In this document: positions 9,569 to 19,600 of the stretch, piece by piece | Layout: the number at the start of each line of letters is the position of its first letter | How positions within the stretch are numbered: the stretch's first letter is position 1 | Assembly (NCBI RefSeq): GCF_017916325.1 | Contig: NC_090136.1 | Location: 126,501 to 190,500 of the forward strand | From: Leishmania martiniquensis | Lineage: Eukaryota; Euglenozoa; Kinetoplastea; Trypanosomatida; Trypanosomatidae | Direction of reading: 5' to 3' | DNA length: 64,000 nt | The notes under the pieces: model-generated | Databases searched by the model: none | Told to the model about the DNA's origin: nothing | The model's input: the letters and a program-made list of their open reading frames with translations, nothing else | Made by a program: the position numbers and the translations under genes

Positions 9569-10313
9569 GTCCCACGGGCCTACCGCCCCACCCTTCGAGT
9601 CTCGCAGGAGCGTGCGGCGGATCCGGTAAGCGGGCCCGAGCGGCCATTCGAGCCGGCAGTCGTCGACGAAACGCAGTGTGTGTCGCACGAAGAGGTGTGG
9701 ACGGGCGTGCCAAGCGTTGACCGTGGGCTGCGCGAGCTCGGCATCACCCCCCCCCAACTGCAAGGCTGGCATGTATCTCGAGGCGGGCTGGGAGTGGCGC
9801 ACATCGGCGTACGGCGTGTGGTCATCAGGGTGTACGCAAGCCTCGGCGAGGCGGCGCTGAGCGGCGCCCTTGGCGGCGGCTCATCTAGGGCTGGCGGGCT
9901 TACCAAAGCCGTTGGCAATGGGCTGAAACGGCTTGTTAGTGACCGCGAGCCTGCGTGTGTCGGCCTGCTGGGTGGAGCTGGTAAACACGCCGGATGACAA
10001 GCACACAGATCACCCGGAGCCGCGCGGCTCTCTGCCCCTCAAGGGCTGCTAGAAGAAGAACAGCGTCACCAGGGCCGTCATCCACGCGGACAGCTGACTC
10101 TACGCTGGCGATGTCGGCACCACGGTTGGGCAAGTGCATCCCGCTAGAGACTCTGTTGTCCCTGTACGCGCAATCAAGCCTGTGGGTGCCGAGCGACATA
10201 TGCGTTGTCGCTCACTCAGCCAAGCCGCACACCCGCACCACTACATGCACGACGGAGAGGAAGGCGTTGGTATTCGTGCAGCAGCGCGGCATCAAGGGGA
10301 AGGAGGAGGAGGA
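9569..10313 (+). pseudogene. Acyl-CoA synthetase pseudogene
   Basis: Translated pieces align with the neighbouring ACS proteins in order. RAYRPTLRVSQER matches the segment after the N-terminus, SHEEVW...RGLRELGI matches YRELW...RGLAELGL, GWEWRTSAYGVW matches RWEWLAATYGIW, YASLGEAAL matches YANLGEDAL, then DDKHTDHPEPRG matches EYKHTDTPEPRG. The frame shifts at a nine-C run (9747-9755). The whole central adenylation core, roughly residues 208-490 of ACS 3, is missing between about 9870 and 9955. In-frame stops occur at 10050-10052 and 10095-10097, and another frame change occurs near 10120 before CIPLETLLSLYAQSSL. The N-terminal MGxC segment is not recognisable. Clearly inactive as an enzyme. 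Confidence 0.9.
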
Positions 10314-11244
10314 GGGGGCGTGAGAGAGGTCGCAGCACCGATCCTCTAGCGGTGTCGCCTGCCGTCCCTGCTCTCGTGCATCCCAACCTCCCTCTCTCTC
10401 TTTCTGTGCCGGTGTGTTAGCGCGCCGTCCCACTTCCCAATTAAATACGTTGCGATCTATGCAACGAGGCCATCGAGGAGGAGAGCGCGGGGATGTGCCA
10501 TCCCCCATGGTTGCAGGGGCTGGTGCGCGTAGTGCGATGAGGCAGACAGCGAGAGCGCGCGCGCGCGACAAGAGCGGCGGCGCCGATCCGAGTCGTTACG
10601 AACGGCCACCGTGCTCATCAGCGGCGCTGTCCAAGCCACCACCACTGCCGCTACGTCAGTCCTCACCGTCCACCTTCGCAACACCATCACCGCTTCACCT
10701 TCGCCTCGGCGTCTCTCTTGTGAGGTGCCACGCCGCTTCCTCGACGGTGTGCCGGCGCATGTAAAGCCCCTGCGCGGCGTACCGCCGAGCGCCGCCGGCC
10801 CATCCACTCCATCAGTCGCCCTCCACTTCACGCGCGCACAGACAAATTCACACGGGCAGACATCCTCGTCTTTCTCTCTCCCCCTTCCCCTCCACCAACG
10901 AGGGACGGCAATCAGGCGCCAGTGTATGTATCTGTCTTCCTCCCAGCATCCACCCCAAGGGTGGAGGCGGGCATTCCGGCAGATGCGCACAAGATGCCCT
11001 CCTCCTCCTCCCCCTCCCCCCATGCATCATCGCGCTCTCTAACGTTGCTCACCATCTCTGCTCTTCATCCGCTGCCTCATCTCCGTTGGCCACATTACGA
11101 TGTACCTCCGGCACGGTTGTCAGGAACAGTATCGCGTTAGACGCGCACAGACGCACCCACGTGCATCATCGAGCACTCCCCTCATCCCATCCCCTTCACG
11201 AGTCATCTCTGTTTTCTCACACACTTACACACACACACACGAAG
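10314..11244. other. Intergenic region, ACS pseudogene to ACS 3
   Basis: No gene is supported. Pyrimidine-rich stretches at about 10866-10896, 11000-11020 and 11175-11197 are candidate splice signals for ACS 3, with AG at 11201-11202 as the likeliest acceptor. The AG directly before the ATG (11243-11244) would leave no leader. Confidence 0.6.
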
Positions 11245-13386
11245 ATGGGCAACTGCGTTGTCTCGCTGATGGCGAAGCGCAACGCGGCGCAGCTGACGCC
11301 CGACCCACGCGCCGAGGAGCTCGAGCGCCGGCGTGCGGCGTGTGGTGGTAGCTTCGTGCAGCGTGTGCCCGGCACAGAGAGCGCGCACGCCTCGGCGATC
11401 TACCGCATCGGCGGCGTATCCGCGGCGCAGCACGAGGCCATCCTCGCGGCAGCGGCGGTGCGGCCCATCTTTTACACCTCAATGCTGCAGTACTGCGCCG
11501 AGCGCACGCACCAGCGCGTGCTTGGCTACCGCCCCGTGAAGTGCGTTACGAAAGAGCCGGCGCCCTCCAGTGGCAGCGCGAGAGGTGCGACACAGAGAGA
11601 GCGAATAGTATCCATTACCCACTTCGACGATGTCGTGTACGTGACCTACGGGGAGTTGGCGCGGCGCATTCACAACTTCGGCGCCGGTCTCGGCGTCCTC
11701 GGCGTCACGGCGAACGCAAACGTCTCCATTTACCTCGACACGTGTGTCGAGTGGCTGATCGGCATCTACGGCATCTGGTCCCGCAGCGCCGTTGCTGCCA
11801 CCGTTTACGCGAACCTCGGCGAAGCGGCGTTGGCGCATGCGCTGCACGAGACAGAGAGTCGGGCCATCCTCTGCGGGGCGGCGAACGTGGCGAACGTGCT
11901 GAAGCTAATGAAAAACGGCGTCATGCCTCAGGTGCCGATCCTCCACGTCGGCCCCCTGCCCGCCTCGCTCGACACGCACGGTGAGCAGGTGGTGAGCTTT
12001 GAAGAGGTAGAGGCCATGGGTGCGGCGCACCTTGCGGCCGGTGCCGCGAAGGGCGCAGGCCCGCTGAGCGACGACGACCTGGCGCTCATTATGTACACAA
12101 GCGGCACCACTGGCGACCCGAAGGGTGTCATGCACACGCACCGCACGCTGGCCGCCGGCCTGCACACCCTCGAGCCACGTGTGCTGGAGCTGATTGGCGA
12201 GCCGTCCCCCGAGGAGGCGTACCTCTCGTACCTGCCCATGGCGCACATCATGGAGTTCACCATCACGAACATCTTCATCTTCCGCGGCGCCTTTGTCGGC
12301 TTCGGCACCCCGCGCACGCTGACGGACGCCACGGCGCGGCCGCACGGCGACCTGATCACCTTCAATCCGTCCATGCTGGCTGGTGTGCCGCGCGTGTTCG
12401 ACACCCTGAAGAAGGCCGTGGAGGCGAAGCTGCCGCCGGTGGGCACCCTCAAGCGGCAGGTCTTCGACTACGCCTACCAGAGCCGGCTGGCGGCGCTGAA
12501 GGAGGGCAAAGACACGCCGTACTGGAACGAGAAGGTGTTCGCAGCGCCCCGGGCGGTGCTGGGCAGTCGCCTCCGCATTATGCTGAGCGGCGGCGGCCCA
12601 CTCTCCGAGTCCACGCAGGAATTCGTCAACGTCGTCTTTGGCCGCGTCGTGATCGGCTACGGCCTCACGGAGACGGTGTGCGTCGGCGGTCTGCAGATCG
12701 CCGGCGACACGGAAGCGAATGTGACAGGGCTGATGGAGCCCGGTCAGGAGCTGAAGCTGCTCGACATCGACGAGTACAAGCACACGGACACCCCCGAGCC
12801 GCGTGGGGAGATGCTGTCGCGCGGGCCGTACCTGTTCAAGGGCTACTACAAGCAGCCCGAGCTGACGCGCGAGGCGCTGGACGAGGACGGCTGGTTCCAC
12901 ACCGGCGACGTTGGCAGCTTCACCGCGGAGGGAAAGATGCGCATTGTGGGGCGCGTCAAGGCGCTGGCGAAGAACTGCCTGGGCGAGTACATTGCGCTGG
13001 AGGCGCTGGAGGCGGTCTACGCCGGCAACGAGCTGCTGCAGCCGAACGGCGTGTGCGTATTGGTGCACCCCGACAAGCCGTACATCACGGCGCTGGCGTT
13101 GACTGACGAAGCACGCGCGACGAGCTTTGCGGCGAAGCACGGGATCGAGGGCGAGTACCCGGCCCTGCTGAAGGATCAACGCTTCCAGCAAGCAGCGGCG
13201 ATCTCGATGGCCGACACGGCACGCGCCTCGAACCGCGCGTCCTTCGAGTGCGTGAAGCGGGTGCGCGTCATCGACGATGAGTGGACGCCAGAGAACGACA
13301 TTCTGACGGCAGCCCAGAAGCTGAAGCGCCGCGTCATCGACGCACAGTACGCACAGACGATCGCGGAGCTCTTCACAGACGACTAA
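11245..13386 (+). CDS. Long-chain acyl-CoA synthetase, array gene 3
   Basis: The 713-residue protein is the third intact AMP-forming acyl-CoA synthetase. It starts MGNCVVSLM, with Gly2 and Cys4 suited to myristoylation and palmitoylation. The P-loop motif at residue 284 is YTSGTTGDPKGV (Asp instead of Asn), followed by YGLTETVC and WFHTGDVGS; all catalytic signatures are intact. The N-terminal third diverges most from the other copies, while central and C-terminal blocks are identical at DNA level to ACS gene 2. An upstream in-frame extension of 53 codons is UTR-like and rejected in favour of the conserved start. Likely functions in fatty acid activation at a membrane; chain-length specificity unknown. 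Confidence 0.93.
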   Translation: MGNCVVSLMAKRNAAQLTPDPRAEELERRRAACGGSFVQRVPGTESAHASAIYRIGGVSAAQHEAILAAAAVRPIFYTSMLQYCAERTHQRVLGYRPVKCVTKEPAPSSGSARGATQRERIVSITHFDDVVYVTYGELARRIHNFGAGLGVLGVTANANVSIYLDTCVEWLIGIYGIWSRSAVAATVYANLGEAALAHALHETESRAILCGAANVANVLKLMKNGVMPQVPILHVGPLPASLDTHGEQVVSFEEVEAMGAAHLAAGAAKGAGPLSDDDLALIMYTSGTTGDPKGVMHTHRTLAAGLHTLEPRVLELIGEPSPEEAYLSYLPMAHIMEFTITNIFIFRGAFVGFGTPRTLTDATARPHGDLITFNPSMLAGVPRVFDTLKKAVEAKLPPVGTLKRQVFDYAYQSRLAALKEGKDTPYWNEKVFAAPRAVLGSRLRIMLSGGGPLSESTQEFVNVVFGRVVIGYGLTETVCVGGLQIAGDTEANVTGLMEPGQELKLLDIDEYKHTDTPEPRGEMLSRGPYLFKGYYKQPELTREALDEDGWFHTGDVGSFTAEGKMRIVGRVKALAKNCLGEYIALEALEAVYAGNELLQPNGVCVLVHPDKPYITALALTDEARATSFAAKHGIEGEYPALLKDQRFQQAAAISMADTARASNRASFECVKRVRVIDDEWTPENDILTAAQKLKRRVIDAQYAQTIAELFTDD

Positions 13387-16300
13387 GCGAGCGTCTTCCC
13401 ACCGCCGCTTCCGGAAAGGGGGGCAGAGGGAGCGGTGGCGAAGTGGTCCAATGGATGAGCGGCACGCGAAGGGGAGGCGGAGGACGAGTGGGCCATGGCG
13501 TTGTGCGCAAGTCGCACTCGATTGCCCTCCGCGTCCTCGCCTCAAAGGCGTGTCTGTTTAACCCTGCCTCCCTCGCCGTCTCTGTCGCCCTCCCACTCCC
13601 CCGTCTGCCGCCCTCTCTGCGACACCTGCGCCTTTTTTCCCGCTCGCTGCGGGCGTGGCCAACGGCATGGACGAGTGCGCTGCCGATGCGTTTCTAACGG
13701 CTATCCCTTCATGTGTCTTTCCGTTCTCTTCTCTGTGTGTGTGTGTCTCAGTCTCTGCTGTGAGCACCTTTAGCGTATGAGAGCTGCGGTGCAAGCACGT
13801 TTTGCCCCTCGGCTCCCTCCCTCTTTCTTTCTCTCACACACGCACGCACACACACACGTACAGAGAGAGAGGGTGAGTGTCTCTGCGCACCAACCCCTCC
13901 CCTCCCCTCTGTTTCATTTACTGTGTCGCTTCTTCTTCGCAGCTACGCGCGCCGGTGGCCCATCACGTGTGTGTGTGTGTGTCTTTCTGTTTGCCCTGTC
14001 TGTTGCCGTTATACGGGGATGGTGATGTGCACCACCGTCGCCGCCCCCCTCCTCCTCTCCTCTCCTCTCCTCTTTCTATGCAGTCGTCCTTATCATCTCG
14101 TTATTGCTGATGTGCTGAGTGACGCGTACGTCTTCACCGAGTGTCGCTCGATCTCGCTCTCTGCGGGCGTATAAGTCTCTATGCTTTCGTTAAGGCGCAC
14201 AAGCACGACCGTCGCCGCCTCCCCCCCCTCTCATCGCATGCTTGCGCCGGTGCGCGTCTGCGCGGTAAGCCCTCCCTTCTCCCCCTCCCCCTCCCTCTCT
14301 CACTTTCCGGAGATCAAAAAAAAATGTTCCCTCTTCCGCCTGCGTTCGTCCGTTCGCGTCGTCTCTCTCTTCTTTTTTTTTTGCTCTCCCTTTCTTTCCC
14401 CTCACCCTCTGTTGCTGTCACCGCATCCCCCTCTCCCTCCCCTGTTACCCCACTCACACGTCCTCCTCTGCGTACTCACGTGTTTGAGTCAGCATTACGG
14501 GATGGCAGAGGGAGGGCGGGGGGGTGCAACCCCCTGGCCTCCCCCCGAGACAGTGTGCAGTCCTCCTCTTTGTACATACCGACAGAGCAGCAGACGCGGT
14601 AATCAGGCGCAGAGCCCCTCCCCCACCCCCAGCCTTCAAAGGCCAGAGACAGACACACACCAGCTGCCCCCATTAGAAAGGCGTCTGTGTAAGCGTGTGT
14701 GTGTGTGCCACAAGCCGACGGACCCGCACAGCTGCCGATCCGCCGGGAGCTGATGAGGGTGGCGCGCGCGGTGTACTCTCTCCGCCAATGTCGAGGGCCT
14801 CTGCGAGGCTTCCATCGTCGGCGCAGATATGGCGCTCTGACCTCCTCCTCCTCCCCCCTCCCCTCGCCCCTGGAGCATCGCTGTAGGGCATGGGATCGCA
14901 AGCACCGCTGTAGTCTCCGAATGACCCCGCCCGCCCCGCCTTCAACGTACACACAGTTCGAACGGCGTCATCCTAGACGTGCCAGCAGCAAAGCAATGGA
15001 GAGTGGGTTCGGGTCACAAACCTGCGGACATCCACCCATCCACCCACACCCCGCGAAGCACTCTTCGCTGCATCCGGTGACGAGTCGCTGCAGCGGGCGG
15101 CGGGGGGGACGCCGTTCACCACCACCACCCCGCTGCTGCTGCTGCTGCTCGGGTCAAAGAACAAGAGCGGCACGGCAGCGTCTCGCCGGCCTCTCCGAGG
15201 CGCCGTGAGGGCGTTCGCGGCGCTGTGGCCCTTTCCGTTGCTCTCCTCATATTTGTGTGTGTGTGTGTGGTGTGTGTGTGATGCGGACGACGGGGGCGAA
15301 CCCGATCGACATCTGTTACCTCAATATGAGGTGCGCCAAGGTCTACACTCGCCCAGGTGGACGAGAAAAGGGAGGGGGCCGACGGCGCTGAGATGACCCT
15401 CAGCCCTTGCGCCCCTCCTTCGCTTAGCTCTGCATCGGCCAAAGCCGCTCTCGCAAGATGGGGCCTGTGATTGCTGGAGAGCGGAAGGGTGCGCGATCCT
15501 CTCTTGGCGAAGGGGTGAGGCGGTGGTCACCGAAGGCCATCCAGCAGCGCCCGCCTCTGCATGTCGCTGTCAGACAGTCCTGTGGGCAGGGGGGAGGGGG
15601 CGCCGCGATCGTTGTTGTTGCAACCGTCCTGGTGTTCCCTTCTGTCTCAACGGCCTCCCTCTCCACCGTCCCCTCCCCCTTCCTCCTCGTCTCCCCTACG
15701 GCACACACACACACACGGTGTTATCCATTTTTTCTCTCTCGATTACGCCTGCGTCTAGTGGCGACTCGTGCAGGTATTGTGTGTGTCTCTGTCTGTGTGT
15801 GTGCCGCTCAGCTGGGCGGACGCGCACGCGCACGCACACGCCTGCAGGACAGCAACGCCTCCAATCACTGCTGTCGTCTAAACACCACCCGTGAGCCCTC
15901 GTCCCCCCTCCCCTCCCCTTACCGCGCCTCCCGCTTGCCTTACCCCATCTCCTCTCCTCGTGCCACCTGCACATCAGCACCCCTGCGCAACACGTTCAGC
16001 CGAGCACAACGGCCTCCCCCCCTTCCACCACCACACACACATCCTCCTCCTCCTCCCTCCTTTTACGTGCTGCTCCGCTCTCCTCCCTGAACTTTCTGCC
16101 GCCCTCGGCGCTGCTTGCTTCACCAGGTCGCATGTTGTGAGGGGTGCCTGCGAACAGACTGTCACCTGTTTCCTCCTCCGACGCAGCTTGGCAATCCTTT
16201 CCGAGTCGCAGCGCGCGCCAGCTCTGGCTGCTCCCTCGCCACCGCCCTCCCCTTCACGGCACGGAACGTGCAGAGGGCGTGAGAGAGTGGCGCGCAGGGC

Positions 16301-16678
16301 ACAGCTGTCTCTGTGTGCCAGTGTGTGTGCGTGTGTGTGTTAGCGCCTCGTCTCCACACTTTCTGTTACTGTTTTTTTTTACCCTCCTGTCGCCCTCTCG
16401 CTTGCTCTTGCGAGCGCCTACACCGTTGTTCTCTGAGGGCGTGTGTGCCAGCGCAAGTTGTTGCTATCTGTTGCGATTGTAGCAGTGGTGGCGTCAGCGT
16501 TGGGGGGAAGGGGGTGGAGGGCAAGGACCATCAAGAGCTGGTGAGAGTAAAGGCCGACGAAGACACACGCACGCGCGCCCGCTCGGTCGGGCACACCGGC
16601 AACCAATCAGCCCTTCCCTCTGGGTATGCCGGCGTGCCTTGGCTGCGTTGTACTCGCGCGTACAATCACCGTTCTTCG
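13387..16678. other. Long intergenic region (3.3 kb) before the ACS-like giant
   Basis: This is the largest gene-free stretch of the window. Open frames are short and consist of Ser/Pro/His-rich translations of CT, CA and TG repeats, so none is supported. Features are pyrimidine blocks (13,800-14,480 and 15,890-16,080), TG runs near 15,252-15,280, and a pyrimidine/T tract at 16355-16410 followed by AG at 16413-16414, a possible acceptor for the next gene. An ATG at 16626, out of frame, precedes the chosen start. Confidence 0.6.
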
Positions 16679-19600
16679 ATGGGTGCGCTGCTTGTGGCGC
16701 TGCTGCAGTGCCGCAACGACCAGTCCCTGTACCCGAACCTCCGCGCCACACAGCAGAAACAAAATGTTTCGTGGAGGCAGCCATGCTCGGTGCCGCTGCT
16801 GGCTGATGCACGCCATGACGGCCAGCACTCACACAGAGATAGCTCCTTGATGGCCTCCACCGCCACCACAGCGCCGACGGATGCACTGGAGGGAGAGGCG
16901 GCGGCACTCCCAACGGCATCGGGGCGCGCGAGAGCACCTAACGGCGTCGTGTCATTGCCGACGTGTTTTGCGGCTCCCGCCGGTGATGTGGGCGAAGCTC
17001 GTAAGTGCGTTGTCAACCTTTCTAGTATTCGAAGCGGTGGTGGCGGCACTGGAGCGGGTAGCAACGCCGCCGCCGCGATCTCACGCCTGCTCACCACCAA
17101 GTCAGCGCCGACGCCGCCTGCAGCCTGGCAGCTGCAGCTGCCCAATCATCTGGCGGCGGCGCAGCCTGCGGTGGAGAAAAAGCGGTCCGTCTGCACGCAC
17201 CCCGGCGTGCCACCACCCGCATCCGCAGAGGCAGCAAGCGCCACGTGTGTGCTCATGCCCAGCGCCACGGCCGCCGCCGCCGCCCCCCTCACACCGACTG
17301 CTCTGTCGAAGGGTCGCCTCAGTAACGGCGCTGAGCCCCTCCCCGCCGCACAGCCGCCAGCGACCTCGACGCCGGTGTCGGCACAACAGCTCACGACGAC
17401 CGGTGGGCTGCCGATCAGCTCACTGGATGCGTCGACCGCGAAGGACGGCGACCGCGTGAGGAGGGCGGCCTCGCCCTGTGCCGCTGTAATCGATCGGCCA
17501 CCGCCAGGCACGGGCGATGAAGGTGCTGGTGCGCGGGAGAGTAAAGAGGAGGAGGTGACCGGCGGCGAAGAGGGCCATGACGACGACGACTTTGGCCCGA
17601 TGGACTGTGCGGATGCCTTCCAATATTACTACGACGATGACGAGGGCGTGTACCGCGACGTCGAGAGCACCGTGTACGCCGCCCCGCACATGGCCCGCGT
17701 GCCGCTGCCCGCGTTGCGCAATTTCTATCGTAATCAGCAGACGGCTCTCTGCGCGGCAAAGGCGCCCGCCGCGTTGACCGCCACGTGGTCGCCCCCGATG
17801 GGGTGTGGTCGCATGGTACCGGCCATCCCGAGCGTCCTGCTGCTTGGCGCCGCCGCAGGTGCCACCGGCGCGGGGGCTGCGGCCAAAGCGGCTGCCTCAA
17901 TTCCGGCGCTGCTGGTGTCCGAGGCAGGCCTCGACCGCCACGCGCGCGACGCCGCGACGGCGAGTGGTGTGGCAGTGACGGAGGCCCAGCCGGTGGCCGG
18001 ACACTTCATTTCGCTTGTGGAGGAAATGGCAGCGGCGTGCCACCGTATCGGTGCCGCGCCGTTCGTCTGCTGGCGCAGCATCGATCGCGTGACGGAGCTG
18101 TCACCGGACGACGCGCTATGGCGGCGATACGGCAACCGCGGCGGCGGCGGTGGCCGGCTCGACAACGCACGCGGGGAGGCCGAGGACGATACCTCGTGCC
18201 CGCCAATCAGCGATGCGCCGCACAAGCGCCGCCCGCGCTGCCCCGCTCCACTGGCCGGCGACGTGGATGGTGGCACCACAGCTCCTCTGCCCTCGTTGCA
18301 GCAGGAGCGGCATGCCGAGTCGCCGTCGCTTTACTATCTCGGCCCAAAGCAGTACATGACCGCGTGTGTGTGGTGGTCGCGTGTCGAGGCATTTGGCTTT
18401 GGCCTGCGCAGCATGGGCCTGCGCCCTGGCGACCTAATCGGCATCGTCGAAGACGCGCGATGGGAGTGGCTCGTCACGTGTTACGCGGCGTGGAGTGTCG
18501 GGCTCGTTGTCGTCGTCTTCGACAGGTCGCCTAGGACCATGGCGCGGGTCGCCATGGACACGGCGGCGGAGATGCGGGTGCTCGTGTGCAGCCCCGCTGC
18601 CCACCGCGCATTGCGCCGGCATTTCGACGACGCTGCTGCAACGGCAGAGGCGGCAGCTCGCAGCGCTCGCACACGAGCCACGTGCACGCCCATGACAGCG
18701 AATGAGAGCGGCCATCACCATCGCGGCGAGGGTGAGAGCAGCGATGCGGCGGCGGTGACATGCGGGGAAGCGTTCGCCGGGCCCTCAGCGAAACGGCGCG
18801 CGCCTTCACTTCGGTTCATCGTCGTCCGCTGCGCCGAGCCTCCGCGCAGCGACGGCGACAGCGGCGACGGCCATGCATCGGTGGCGCGTAGCAGTGCGAC
18901 GGCTGCCGCGCCACCGCCGCCATGGCGGTCCCGCGCACGCACGCAAGCGCGGCAGTCGTCGTGCCGGGCCGACGACGCACCTGCGGAGGGGCACGATGGA
19001 GAGGAGGACGACGAAGGCGATGAGGAGGAAGAAGCGCTATGGTGGAGCGATGTGCTCATGCATGGCGAGGCGAAGCTCGCGGCGTGGCGCCAACGCAAGG
19101 TGCAAGAACGGCGGCTGCAGCTGCAGCAGGCGCGTCTGCGCCACCATGAGCAGCAACGCTGGGCCCGCGCTGGGGCTCACGCCGCCGCCCCCTCGACGCG
19201 GCCAGGCGCCTCCCGCCGTCGTCGCTTGAGCAGCGAGCTCGGCGTGGATGACCTACGCGGCACCGCGTGCGCGGCGACGACCTCGCCGGGCGGGAGCGCC
19301 AAGCTTGCCCCCACTGCGGCCGTCAGCGACAGCGGGACAACCACCGCGTGCACGGCATCCCACGGTGCCGCTACGGCCCCCGTCATGCCTCCCAGCGCCG
19401 CGGCGAGGCGCGTGTCGGCATCAGCGGAGGGAAGGAAGCCGCTAACGGATCTGCCTCTACGCAGATCTGGTGGCGGCTATGGTAACCCGACGCCAACGCC
19501 ATGGGTAGCAGCCGGCAACATCGCCGCGGCCGGCGCGCCGCCGGTGATGATGAACGACGGGACGCCGCAGCTGCTACTCGCCCCTCTCGAGCCAGATGGC

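Noticed and set aside
11905..13545. 546-codon minus-strand open frame
   Set aside because: It is antisense to ACS gene 3 and exists because of GC-rich third positions; the same shadow appears opposite ACS 2 (6735-7760). The Arg/His/Leu-rich translation has no motif.
14181..14753. 190-codon frame in the 3.3-kb gap
   Set aside because: It is Ser/Pro/His-rich translation of pyrimidine repeats without recognisable domain.
15458..16090. 210-codon frame in the 3.3-kb gap
   Set aside because: Low complexity, composed largely of CT/CA repeats; overlapping frames of similar length exist in the same stretch.
16313..16678. Upstream extension of the ACS-like giant
   Set aside because: The translation is repeat-derived; the start at 16679 (MGALLVALL) aligns with the MGxCVVSxM start of its paralogs.
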